Of a stretch of DNA of 64,000 nucleotides, positions 1 to 12,000 are shown piece after piece (position 1 is the stretch's first letter; each line of letters starts with the position of its first letter). Both the position numbers and the translations under genes were made by a program. The notes below the pieces were generated by a model. That model ran no database searches. It was not told where the DNA came from and was given only the letters and a program-made list of their open reading frames with translations. The DNA lies in the NCBI GenBank assembly GCA_018894105.1, contig CM032122.1, forward strand, positions 37,789,404 through 37,853,403. Direction: 5' to 3'. The DNA comes from Jacaranda mimosifolia (taxonomy: Eukaryota; Streptophyta; Magnoliopsida; Lamiales; Bignoniaceae).

Positions 1-2
1 AT

Positions 3-119
3 AACTTTGTCCGGAATATGGTGTCTCAAGGTATCATTCTTGTTGACAAGGTTGAGGCTAAGGATAATCCGACAGACATGTTAACTAAAACTGTTCCAGA
101 AATCAAATTCGAGCACTAG
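3..119 (+). pseudogene. C-terminal end of a Copia-type polyprotein (RNase H tail)
   Basis: Reading from position 3 there is an open frame of 38 codons ending in TAG at 117-119. It contains the KVEAKDNPTDMLTK motif typical of the extreme C-terminus of plant Ty1/Copia RNase H. The rest of the polyprotein lies outside the window. Purine-rich sequence and an LTR follow directly, as expected for the 3' end of a Copia element. Confidence 0.8.
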
Positions 120-190
120 TTGGATTTGGTTAATGTTTGCAGATTCAGATGTCAGACCCTTTTAGGGGTAGAGACAAAGAAGAATAATGG

Positions 191-775
191 TGAATTTCAA
201 ATCAATGTGGAAAATGGTTGATTTTACCTTAAAATTTAGACTAAATTAACGAGAATCGAAAAAAGAATAGAACGAAACAGAGCAAAAGGTTGAAATGGAA
301 TTAAAAAGAACACCTCGACGTGTACCAATAGGACGCCGCGTGCTGGGGCACGAGACAAACGCACCAAGGCACGCAGCAGCATGGAAACAAGGCAAGAGAG
401 GCAGTGACGTGTGCCTGGGGGCGCGGGCCACTGAAATGCCGTGCCCTGGCGCAAGCTTTCCACGCTAGGGTGCGCGGCGGACACATACTTGGGCAAACTC
501 TTGGCAGCGTAAGTCATGCACGCGGCGGATGTCCACTTCACCTAGGACTCTGCTTTGCGGGTATGAATAGTAGTTTTCTTTCGGGACAAAATACACAAGA
601 AATAACACAAGGGTTTCTAGATTGCTTTTGAGATAATTTCTCGAGACGAAATTTAGAACAAAGGTGTTGGGCATTCTTGTGAGATTTGTGGGATAATGTT
701 TTGTACTTCCACTTTGATTTCAGATCAATAAATTTTTTTCTTTGTTGAGTGGATTAGGCTAATCACTAAACCACA
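191..775 (+). mobile_element. 3' LTR of the Copia element
   Basis: The LTR follows the polyprotein stop after a purine-rich tract (about 170-190) that may be the polypurine tract. The exact left edge is uncertain: either TG at 191 or TGTGG at 206, which pairs as an inverted end with CCACA at 771-775. The body has an unusually GC-rich island (about 310-545) inside otherwise AT-rich DNA. Open frames in this stretch have no recognisable domains and I treat them as chance. Confidence 0.55.
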
Positions 776-856
776 TTAAATTTTATTGTCACTTTACATT
801 GAATTTTCTTTACTATTATTTCATAGTTAGGATTTGATCGTTCCAAGTCACAACAT

Positions 857-1191
857 GTCCGTTTGATTTTGTTTTCAAAACTTATTTTTATTTTCTCTTA
901 AAAATAAAAATAAAAAACTATCAACTTCTCCCTCATTTTAATAGACATTTTCATTTTCAACACATTCTTACACTCTTTCTCCATTTTCACACTTTATTTT
1001 CTCCTTCTCTCATTTGCATGACTTTGAATACAAAATATTCAAATACAACTCATTTTCAACCCTACACAATTATTTCATTTTAAACAAAACATCCAAATAA
1101 CATTTCATTTTCAAACTTACACTTATAACTAATTTTTCTTTTTTTTTTACCAAAAAATAAAAATACCTTTAGAAAACAAAACCAGAAGGAC
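857..1191 (+). mobile_element. MITE, family M1 (GTTTTC-ended)
   Basis: The ends are inverted: GTCCGTTTGATTTTGTTTTC at the left, and the right end reads GTCCTTCTGGTTTTGTTTTC on the other strand. The interior (CAACTTCTCC..., CATTTTCA..., ACCAAAAAATAAAAATACC) recurs near 22.7, 35.0-35.6, 47.7, 54.1, 56.7 and 59.7 kb in both orientations. No coding capacity is seen. I found no convincing target-site duplication. Confidence 0.65.
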
Positions 1192-2137
1192 TCTAACTTC
1201 CTCTCTTTGCAAAAGGTTGATACACATTCTCCTTTTAATGACGTGATGGACACACATGCCCACAGGGGCATATATATATATAGGAATGATATATAATAAA
1301 AAATTAGTAAAAATATATTAAATGATAATATAATTAAGTCATCACTAATTATATATTAAATAAAATAATTTATTATTTAGCAACTCAAAACCTAATGCAA
1401 TTATAATAACCTACATATATAGATATATGGACCACCCCACTCTGTAATATAATAATTAATAATGGTCGTAATTTATAATGCGAATTAAAATATTGTCATT
1501 GCTGCAAGAGGCATACATTCTACTCATGTATTTATATACGAAATAGTTACGAATGTTAATGACTTGTCCGTACCTTAATTATCCAAAATAACAATAATAC
1601 CTAAAATATTCAACCGCCTAGCTAGCTCATATATATAGCCATGGAATAAAAACCTGCCTTATTATAATTAAATTTCATTTGCTGCATGGATCTCTGCAAA
1701 CATATGTATAAAGTGTTTGTTGATAGCAAGAAAATAATACTGTTAATTTAGTGATAGAATATTATTATTATTATCTTCTACAGAATCTCATTCTGAATAT
1801 TTTCCCTCAGGAAATTTAAACAACTACCTTTAACAGCTTTCATGATGTGGACCTTTCTTCTCTTTATTACACGCATTTATAAAATGGAATGATAGTATCT
1901 TCTTATGCAACTTTAAACAGATATAAATAAAAATAAATAAATAAATCTTGCTTTTGCTTTTTTAATTTTGTAAAGAATCTCTCATTCCCTTAACTTTTCT
2001 CTTTTTTGCTTTTTGTGTAAAAATCTAATTAAATACATAAAGAGTCATGAGAATTGAAGACATATACATTAGTCTCGTACACAGTAGAGAACATTTCCTT
2101 GGATGCATTCAGTTAAATTTGGAGATAATATTCGTTG
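1192..2137. other. AT-rich intergenic DNA, nothing recognised
   Basis: AT-rich sequence with short TA runs. No open frame with a recognisable product, no RNA gene and no terminal-repeat structure that I can support. Confidence 0.6.
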
Positions 2138-2500
2138 TGGCACGTCGTCTCTACGTATGCATAAATTTAATTTATAAATAATAAAATACTTAATTTTTTA
2201 TACAAAATAAATAAACAACAGCATAATTTTAATAATAACCACAGTAAGTAACATACAATACTAATTAACGATTAATATAAACTCATATTGTAATGCAGTA
2301 AATAATTCTTACATCTATTTTATAAATTTTTTCATTATATTTTTACCATATTACTTGTGTTTTGTAAGTTTATATCAAGTGATAAATACACTTTCAAAAT
2401 TAAATTGAAGATCAAGAATATAATTAATAATCTAAATTTTGGTGTAACATGATGTAATCGCCACTTTAAGTGTACAAGAGACCTGCTTTTATATATATAC
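2138..2500 (-). mobile_element. Degenerate Helitron-like repeat
   Basis: This stretch is clearly related along its length to the better preserved element at 25802-26176. Shared blocks include ACGATTAATATAAACTCATA, AATTAAGAATATAATTA-like and TGATGTAA(T/G)C(G/A). The left end keeps a GTGGCACG... remnant of the hairpin region. Terminal motifs are eroded, so the edges are approximate. Confidence 0.5.
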
Positions 2501-3605
2501 AGAAACTACACTTATATATATATATATATCTCACTAAACTTAATTAAATACGTGATAGACAAACCATGATATAGTAATATAATATAATGTATACTGTAAT
2601 ATAAATAATATAGTGTTTCCTATGATATAACGAATACAACATCTGTAGCCCAGTGGTACTAGCTAGAAATTAATGTGATTTTTAATTTTCCAAGACATAT
2701 TGCTCTTCTTTGTCGTTCCAAGACATTTAAAATCAATTTATGTTGGCCGTCGATGAAGTTGACTGATAGAGTCAACCTTGTTTAGTTTTACGTTTGGTTT
2801 GTTTTTCCTTTGGGGTAATACTTGAGTTTAATTTTGACTATATGATTGATGATTTACTGTTTTTCTATTCCAAAAAGAACATTTGATTCATGTTTGCCCA
2901 ATTAAATATAAAACATATTCCACTTAGAACTTCAAATAATTGAGTTTTATGAATTTCCACATAATTGAATTTTATCTAGATTCATATAAAAAAATTAGTC
3001 ATGAAGTACACATTATATAAAAAAGTTTACAATATGAACAATAAAAGATTTGAGGGAGAGGCGGGGTGGGGGGGGGGGGGGTAAGTGGTAACATATTTGG
3101 TGGACTATTTCTAATTCTTATAAGAGGGTTTTGTGATTGAAGTATTTCAAAGAATTGGAAAGGCGAAATGATATTTATTCTATTTATAAATTGTTAGTGC
3201 CTTAAATAATTAGCTTAGGATATTATTTAATAAGTTGATAAAATTAATTTCACTTTACATTTTTCCTTTTAATGCTTTTTTTTTTTTTTCCCTCTCTTTC
3301 TCAAATGACTAAACTTTTTTCTTTTATTTATTCAGAAAATTCAAGTACATTAAAATTATTAAAAATTATATTATCATATATAAAAATATTCATTTATTTA
3401 TGTTATTCTATAAAAATTTAAACATGTTATTCTATAAAAATTTAAACATACACATAAAATACACCAAATGACTAATTAATTATAAAAAATAAATATGATA
3501 TTCTCTCGATCAAAGATAGTACTAGCTAGGGAATAAAGTGGAATTAAATAACCTTCCTATATATAGGAAAAATGGTTAATATCTTGAAACTTTGAGAACA
3601 ACACC
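2501..3605. other. Intergenic DNA with a G-run
   Basis: No gene seen. The one feature is a nearly pure G tract at about 3061-3082 (GGCGGGGTGG then a long G run). Elsewhere the sequence is AT-rich with simple A/T runs. Confidence 0.6.
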
Positions 3606-4047
3606 CACTACAAAAAAATATAATATTAACGACAAAATAATAAGTGACAAAGTAAAAAATATCACTAATAACATGTATTGAGTGAAAATAGCTTTTATCT
3701 TATCATTAATAACCAATTTTTAAGTGACAAGAATTTTTATCTTGTCACAACATGATTCAATAGTAACAAAAATTAATGTTTTAAGTTGTCACTGTTAACA
3801 ATTAGTGACACCCCTATAGTGACAACAAAAACTGTCACTATAATTTGTGACAAAAATTTTATTGTCACTATAGATGTGTCACTAATTGTTTGTAGTAACA
3901 ACTTTAACACTATTTTTGTCATTATTAAGTTTGTAAAAATCATTAAAGTGACAAAATTAATTTTTTGTCACTTAATATATATAATTAGTGACAACTTTTA
4001 CATTACCACTTACTATTTTGTCATTAATATTTTTTTTTCTGGTAGTG
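3606..4047. mobile_element. CACTA-type MITE with intact 3-bp TSD
   Basis: It begins CACTACAAAAAAATATAATA and ends in TAGTG. The right end read on the other strand is CACTACCAGAAAAAAAAATA, so the terminal inverted repeats match. The flanking triplets are identical (ACC at 3603-3605 and 4048-4050), the 3-bp duplication expected of CACTA elements. Subterminal GTGACAA/TTGTCAC motifs repeat many times on both sides, as in En/Spm relatives. At 442 bp it is non-autonomous. The 90-codon open frame inside it is not a gene. Confidence 0.92.
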
Positions 4048-4197
4048 ACCAACAATGATTGATTTCTATGAAACACAATAACTTAACATTTCCGTGTGGG
4101 GCTAACACCATCACTTATCAAAACTCCACAACCCTAAATTCAACATGTCCAATTAACTTATCTTCTACGTTTATTGCCCATTCCACACTCTAATATC

Positions 4198-4207
4198 TTT
4201 ATAAATA
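4198..4207 (+). promoter_or_regulatory. TATA box of the thaumatin-like gene
   Basis: TTTATAAATA lies about 72-81 bp before the ATG at 4279. The in-frame codon at 4174 is TTG and is upstream of this TATA box, so translation should begin at 4279. Confidence 0.7.
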
Positions 4208-4278
4208 CCTTACCAATTCATCTCTTAGCGCATACCACTAAACCTAGAAAACTACGAACCCCTTATTTCCTTCTAAAT

Positions 4279-5034
4279 ATGAACTCCTTAAAATCTATCT
4301 CCTTTTCCATCTTTTTCTTCGTCGTCCTCTCCTCAACCCATGCCAACGCAGCCAGATTTACCATCCAAAACAACTGTATCTTCACAGTATGGGCAGCAGC
4401 TGTTCCTGGCGGTGGCCGCCGGCTCGACTACGGTCAAAATTGGGTCATCAGCTTTCCAAACATGACTAGTCCAGGCCGAATATGGGCCCGAACAGCATGC
4501 TTATTCAATGAAGCCGGTCGAGGCCAGTGTGAGACCGGTGACTGCAATGGGCTGCTACAGTGCCAAGGCTATGGTGCACCTCCTAACACACTAGCCGAAT
4601 ACGCACTTAACCAACCCAATAACTTGGACTTCTTTGATATCTCTCTTGTTGATGGGTTTAACGTGCCCATGGAATTTAGTCCGAATTCGGGAACTTGCAC
4701 TCGGGGCATTAGGTGCAATGCGAATATCAATGGAGAGTGCCCGAACGAGCTGCGTGCCCCAGGTGGCTGCAATAATCCTTGCACAGTTTTTAGGACAAAT
4801 GAATATTGTTGCAATTCTAGAAACTGTGGGCCGACAGATTACTCGAAGTTCTTTAAGGATAGGTGCCCAGATGCCTATAGTTATCCCATGGATGATCAGA
4901 CCAGCACTTTTACTTGCCCAGGAGGAACCGACTATAGGGTGGTCTTTTGTCCAAACTACGAAAAAATATTTATTTGGGATGGTGCCACATATGGTGAAGC
5001 AACTTGGGATAGTGAATATTGTGGCTGCACATGA
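4279..5034 (+). CDS. Thaumatin-like / osmotin-like protein (PR-5 family), secreted
   Basis: A single-exon gene of 251 aa. Residues 1-24 form a signal peptide with the hydrophobic core [11 protein letters not shown]; cleavage is expected after Ala24, before ARFTIQNNC. The mature part carries the 16 cysteines that form the eight disulphides of thaumatin-like proteins, plus family blocks around GRIWARTAC, the [15 protein letters not shown] acidic-cleft segment, EYCC, and [11 protein letters not shown] through YRVVFCP. Acidic-cleft Glu/Asp residues are present. Family members act in the apoplast or vacuole in defence, binding fungal wall or membrane components; this protein's target cannot be read from sequence. 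Odd point: after FCP (residue 225) there is a 26-residue tail with two extra cysteines (248 and 250), where many relatives stop or carry a vacuolar-sorting tail. An AATAAA occurs at 5051. Confidence 0.93.
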   Translation: MNSLKSISFSIFFFVVLSSTHANAARFTIQNNCIFTVWAAAVPGGGRRLDYGQNWVISFPNMTSPGRIWARTACLFNEAGRGQCETGDCNGLLQCQGYGAPPNTLAEYALNQPNNLDFFDISLVDGFNVPMEFSPNSGTCTRGIRCNANINGECPNELRAPGGCNNPCTVFRTNEYCCNSRNCGPTDYSKFFKDRCPDAYSYPMDDQTSTFTCPGGTDYRVVFCPNYEKIFIWDGATYGEATWDSEYCGCT

Positions 5035-5600
5035 TAAATTTAAATTATATAATAAATCACAATGATATAAATGATAAATCAAAATTCTAAACATGATTTA
5101 TTCTATGTACAAACCAAATTCATGAAGAATGCCGTGCAGATACGCCTTCAACCTTTGATGAAATTGAATTGTTGCAGATTAAAAGTTGGGTGTTTTGAAA
5201 CCATAAGCAAATCTCAATGATGGTGCATCTCCCAAAAGATATGCGAGGCTTAGGGACACCAAAACTCACACCCTTTTATTCATAAATGTTTTCCCATTAA
5301 AAAAAAAATTACTGTAATGAATGGCTAACTTTCATGGATAGTTACATGTAGTTTATGGTGCAATTTTAATTATGCATGCCTCATGTGAGAAATGTATAAA
5401 TGTATTTAATCTAAACCATTTGATTGAAAATATAAAATCATAACCATTCATTTTAATAATTAGTTGGCAACATAATAAGTACACTTAACCTGCAATTGTT
5501 GATTTTAATTGTATGTTAATGATTTCATTGTACTAAAAAAATAACTACCAATAATAAAAATTTTATTATTAAAGACTTATCTAATTAAACCAAATGGGAA
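5035..5600. other. Intergenic DNA between convergent genes
   Basis: Holds the 3' UTR of the thaumatin-like gene (AATAAA at 5051) and AT-rich DNA. No further gene seen. The 3' UTR of the converging PHOT1 gene probably ends somewhere in 5600-6031. Confidence 0.55.
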
Positions 5601-6031
5601 AATTACTATTGAATGATCATCATACAATTGAAAAATAAATAGTTCAATAAATACTTACAGCAAACAGAGGATAAGATTACCTTAAAATGCAAAGAAAAGT
5701 TGAAGGGTAGAAAGCAACTTTGATTACACAAATTCAAACTAAAGAATGGAGATGCCAACCAAACTATTTCACAACCTTCAAATATATAAAAGAAGCAAAG
5801 ATTGCATGCAAAAAGAATAAGGAAAGGCCTCAACTCTCTCAGGAAGATCATCAGGATACAGTTCAGCACAAATGTCAAAGCGCAGAACAAATCAGCTAAA
5901 CTCCATTGCCTCACGAATCTTGTAGTGATATGTCATTGGGATCCTTTGATAAGAAATGCAAACTTTTAGTTCACAAGAATATGTTATGCAATAAGATGAC
6001 AAACATAGGAAAGGATTATGAAAAGTACCTT

Positions 6032-9000
6032 CTAAAAAACATTCTTCTGCAAATCCTCGAGTCCAGGATCTATATCGGTTTCTTTCTCCTCAAAAAGGGG
6101 AGCATCAAGTTTTGGAGGGTTCTGAAGGATTTATAGACATATTAATTTATTTATTACTTACAAAAGTATAAAGAAAGATCAAAGATGCCAGAGCATTGAT
6201 GGGCATGTTATTCTATAATCCATATGTAGTTTGAAGTTATTTTTATTAAATGAATTGTGTGGTTTTATATTATCATATCATAGACAGGAGATTTAATATC
6301 ATTACCATGCAACGAACAAGAGCCCAATTGATCCCCCGGAAAAAGGGATGCTCCTTCACTTCGTTGGCCCCTTCTCGTGATCCCAGTCTGTTTTTGGGAT
6401 CTCTGTGCAGCAGTCGATACATTAACTGCTTCGCTTGGAGACTAACCTGTTGCAGGGCAAAGTTCATTATAATTCTATTGCGTTCTACAATGAGATAATA
6501 AGATATGTAACATCTTTTCTGAATATACTGACTTTACAGTTACATAAATCTTATATAATGAACAAATGATAAGAACACGTTGACAATTTTTGAATGACAT
6601 AAGAGTGGCTGTAACACCGGATCTTTGCAAAAATTTTACTTGCACAATAACGATGTATATGTTCTGATAAGAGAGTTAGAAATGTCCCAAGGTGTTATGT
6701 ATATATGGCCAGCATCATGTGTATCTGTGGTACAAAGATTAAAGAATCTAAAATAGCTATGGAAATTTGAAAGGGACCTCTTTACTTCTTGGAAATTTTA
6801 AATCCTTCTGAAGAATGTTGGCAAAGGTCTTCTGCCTTGTCTTTCCCCTGAATGGTGTATATCCATAAAGCATTTCATACAAGAGAATTCCTACAAAGCA
6901 ACAGAAGTTCAATCCGTAATAATTGATAGCAAAGACCACTGTGGTGTTAATAAGTCTCTGTAGATCATGAAACGTTGCAATGCTTATACATAAATTACCT
7001 AGAGCCCACCAGTCAACTGCGCTGGTATGGCCAGCCCCTGCAATAATTTCCTGTTAACATGAACAATCTAAAAAGTAAGATATTTGTCAAGAAAGTGAGT
7101 TCCTTTCATTTAGTTAAATATTACATTAACATAATATGATTCCAACAGTATATTAAAAACAATATCAGTAAATGTTCCAGAGACAAGTAACCAAACAAAA
7201 GAAAGAAACAGAAACAAAAAGAGTCTATGGCAGAAGATACTTACTGGAGCTATATATTCTTCAGTACCAACAAAAGAATTTGATGCTCTCATTGGTTCCG
7301 CCATAAAAATTGGAGCCTGTTGACCTTTTTGATGCTTTTTCTTTTCATTTATCTCTGGAATCAAAAGCTGCACATTGCAAAATATAGTCAATGTATTTTG
7401 GTTGATCATAAGTCATCTTCTGACACAAGGTTTGATCCTAGCATAGAATGAAGACACACCTGCGGCTTGCAAGATGTCAAACAGGACAAATCGAAGTCCG
7501 TCAAAGAGATGTGTCCATTGTTTTGAAGTAAAACATTTTCTGGCTTTAAGTCCCTGTAGATTATACCTGCAGCAAGAAAAAAATGATTTGCAGAGAAATA
7601 TAGAGAAAATTCTAGAAAGGCCTCTCTCTCTCCCTCTCTCGTGCATTCAGTCAAACGGGATTATATTAATACAGTTAGATGGAGTTTAACCTTAGATTGT
7701 GTAAGCTTGACTATATTAACACATGAAAATAGTTAATAAGCTCTACCTTGACAGTGAAGATATTCAAGTGCCACTATGACTTCAGCAGCATAGAATCTGC
7801 ATGAAATAGCAACTCTATGTCAGTTCCATTACCCATGTTCATCATCAGAAACATAAAAGAACCAGGTTTACACAGCAGACAATAAAATTGGACTTCTTGT
7901 CTCTGACTGAGCTATCTATGAATTGATGTTCAAAATGTATAAAGAATCTAAGAGATTCAGTTGAAGATGAACGATTAGACATCAGTATCCACAAGTACTA
8001 AGTGCCAGAAAGTAGGCTTGGGGATAAACCTATATACAACTACACCTGATAGTCAAAATGTAAATTATGTAGCTTGTTTCTAAGCACGAACAGCTCTTCA
8101 TATAATGTTCTTATCAGTTATTACACATCAAAAGCATCAGCATTAATCAGATTGCTTAGAGGACTTTCAGAAACTGTAATCTGCATATAATACTAAGGAG
8201 TAGGTATTCTCTTTCAGTATTCGTTTATTTTACAATGGTAGACACAAATACTGAATTACCTTTCAATAGTAATGGTTAGTGAATTGAAAAAAAAGAATAG
8301 AAATTTGACTAAGTTATTCTGGCCATGGGTGCAATTATGGCAGTAAAAACTTCAAGTACAACATCAAGAGAAGAAGAAAACACAAGTGGAAAATGTTCTG
8401 GCATCCGTAAATAATGCATGACAGGTTATTATCTGATCAGATCTACAATAACTATATATAAGTTGGATTTGCAATGTCCTCCTTTTGGCACATTTCATAC
8501 TAATTCTGTATACCAAGTTCGTACCTTACAGCATCTTCTTTCAAAACTTTTTTTGGCTGTCTGTCGAGAAGAAGAAAGAGCTCTCCGCCAGGGCAATAAT
8601 CAGTTATCAAACATATATGAGTTTTGGTCTGCAAAAGCAATTTCGAGGATCAACTAGCCAAAAGTTTCAAAGAGAAGTGGCAACAATAGGTAAAATTACA
8701 AAACTGCATAGAGTTCAGAATTAAATAGTAACAAAAATCGTTGACAAAGATAAGAAGCAAGATATGCATCGATAGTATGTATTCCGCGAATTAATCTTCA
8801 TAAATGAAAATAAATGTTACTTCCTCAATAATACTTTCCAACCCCACTGGAGTTCTTAAATATAAAGATGCAGCAAGTCCAAAGAATTCCTTTTCTTTTC
8901 AGCCAACCTGAAATGAAGCATATAATGCAGGAAGAAAAGGATGATCCAGCATGTCCAGGATTTCTCTTTCTGCACAAGCTCTGTGCACCTGCAAGAAAAG

Positions 9001-12000
9001 AAGAATAATAATGTCATGACATCATTATTTTCACACAGAAGCTCAGCCGGAAGATAATGTCATGATATTCAGAATCTTATGGTGCAAATTATATACCATG
9101 CAACAGAAAAATATAGCAGCTCAGAATGTCTTTGAGCATTCAGATGTACACAACCTTGCAAACGGAATCATAAAATTCAGCTCTTTACCTTGTTCCGATT
9201 GAGCATTATTCCCTTGTCCATCGCTTTCATGGCAAAGTATTGCCCAGTTCCACATAGTTCTACTAGATGCACACTGAAAGGAGGTCGTTCAATTTTCTCT
9301 CAATCAAACAAGTCAAAAAAAATTCACCAAAGAAAAGGGACAGTTGTCAGCATCTATATACATTATTTGTGGGAATTACAGTTATAAAATAACATATCAC
9401 GAGTAAAGCACATACCTTCCAGTATCACCAGATCCTAGTGGTTTTATTGGCTTAAAATGTTTCAAGCCTATCTCTTCCCCACTATCTAGAATCTGCAAAT
9501 GTAAAACAGCACAAGCACATAGCAGATTCATAAGACCAAGAAGGCATTAGACTTTGGTAGGGACAGCCAGTATAAGCCAAAAATACACCTCAACTTCTTA
9601 TAATTGGAGCAGCCTCTCTAGACTTTCAGGCATGTAATGATGTGCATCTATTACAAAATGCTTGGTATTTTTTTGCCACTTAATCTTTAAAATGATGACA
9701 AAATCACGTGATTAATGGATCAAGAACAATTGTCATGTATATCAATATGTGTATTCGCTAAAAGAATATTTATTAACTAAGTTACTTTGTCATGTTATTC
9801 AATATTAGACTAATGCATGAAAATGATCCTTCAGTAATAAAAATTATTTTAACATTTTCTAAGATGAATTTCTGTGTAAGAAATAAGATCTAACTGAATA
9901 AAGTAGGAATATCATATCAGAGACTTCAAGATATTTATATATGCTTGGCGCTCACTCATATGTGCTTCCAAGATGCAATCTTACCATTTAGATATGTGTC
10001 TACCCCTTTTTACCACATACATAAGTTTAAACAAATCAAAATTCTCAGTTAAATATAACAATGTACCTGTTGAATAGCCTTCCAGGAAGCGCTATCCTTC
10101 CTATGGGGCTTTGGATGAACAACTTTTGAATGATTTTTCCACAAATCCTCTGGTTTCTGCAGGTGGATTTGAAATCATGATTTCTTACATGAAGTCCAAG
10201 ATCGGATTAAAAAAAATAATAATAAAAAATTAAAGCCATTACAAAAATGACTGGAATATTACGTACCGTATTGGCGTCTGGAAGCTCTCGCACGGCGTCA
10301 TCAACATTTTCAGCAGTTTCTTTCACCTGGGAATGAACCAACACCAGTATTAATGTGTCCAAACTTAAAATTGTTCATTGAACATACCAAACCAATTTAT
10401 ATATCAAATGTCTCAACTTAATTTATGCAAAATGTGGACTTTGATTTGAACATATTCGAATTAAATCCTTTTTAACCATCAAAAGAACCAGGGAGGAATC
10501 GATTATTCAAAAGAAATGATGCACCAAGAAAAGAGAGGAAAAACAAATACAGAGAAGGTTAATACCAGTTTTGAACTTTCTTTTGCTGTGGCCTCAGGGA
10601 TACAGTTATGAAGCGGCTCTACATATTCACTTCCATCGAGTTGCACCCCAATAAAATACTGCACTTCTCCCTGTTCAAACAAATAGAAAGAAAGTAATTA
10701 GAGATGCACCTTTTTCCTCCTCCTACATTCTACAAGCAGTAGACTACTAACATATCAAAATCAGAAATATCTCATAAACATACCTTTTGGTCACGCATTG
10801 GCTGAAGATGAAACAAATTCCAAAACTTTTTGCCTGTGAATCCATTAAACAGAGGACATACATTATGAATTTTTATTTTTTGGGGAATCCAGTTATTAAA
10901 AATACAAGGAAAAATCACATATCATATAGCTGATTATTAGCTTAGACTTATGAAGTACGCCATAACTTTTCTTTCTAATTGCAGCCCATTCTAACATAAA
11001 TACTTCCAATAAAGAATAATAGTCATCAATTTTACAAAATAAAGTAACATAAGAAAATGATCAAAGTCCAGAAAACATACCAGTTTTAGTGTAGTTAATG
11101 AGCTGGACAGTGACCTCCGTTTGGTTATCAATGGCATATCTTATTTTCCTTACGGTAGCAGGATCAGTTTCGGGGCCTTGAAGAAATCTGAAAAATAACG
11201 TATTAAGTTTCCATATGTTGATTCATCAAAAAGAAACTTAAGAAAAGCTGTTCATATGTTGGATCACTTGAAAAAAGTCTTGCTTCATTGGTATAGCTAG
11301 TGCCATTGTTGAGAATTTTCATTGAATCCTTATAGAATCCAATTTTAATTTCCAATGCTCCAATAAACAGCCAAACATAAGTTTTTACAACTGTGAGGTC
11401 CATCTTAGCAATTTCAAAGCACACACCCACACACACACGCGTGTGTGCGTGTGTGGGGAGCATGGAGGAGGTTATTTTGGCACAAATAACAAAAATAGAA
11501 GAGAAAGAAGAAAAGAACAAAGAAAAAACAAAATTCATTTTGTCTGTATATAAAGGACATTTTCAAACACCAAAAAAGCTCTACCTGCAATTTCTACCCA
11601 AGATTTCTTCTCGACTATACTCTGTCAACTCCAAGAAACTATCAGAAGCGAATATCTGGTAATTATATCAATAATAAAATTGTCATCACAAAAGGAAAAC
11701 AAAAGGAAAAATCTCCATCCTTAATTTCAATATACTCTAATACAAGAATTCTTCTTAATTTACTTACAATAGGATTGTCAGGTAGCCTTGGATCAGTAAT
11801 GACAAAATTTTTCTCTATACGCTCTAGAGTGGTGGCCAAATCAATACCCTTTCTCATTTCCTTCTTCCTTACTTTGTCGTCCACACTATCTGGCCTCCCC
11901 TCGTAATCACTCTCCGAAGAATAACCATTTTCATTCTCATCATCGTCAAAATTTGGCTCCGTCTCCTGAGTGGTACTCTTGCGTCGCCCCTTCTTCAGAA

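Noticed and set aside
236..674. Overlapping open frames of 60-100 codons on both strands
   Set aside because: They lie in the GC-rich part of a Copia LTR, have no recognisable domains and overlap in several frames.
3786..4058. 90-codon open frame
   Set aside because: It is inside the CACTA MITE and consists of its repeated GTGACAA motifs.
4174..4278. N-terminal extension of the thaumatin-like protein
   Set aside because: It starts at a TTG codon and lies upstream of, or overlaps, the TATA box; the ATG at 4279 gives a standard signal peptide.
4569..5094. Open frames on the other strand and frame of the thaumatin-like gene
   Set aside because: Shadows of the PR-5 coding sequence.
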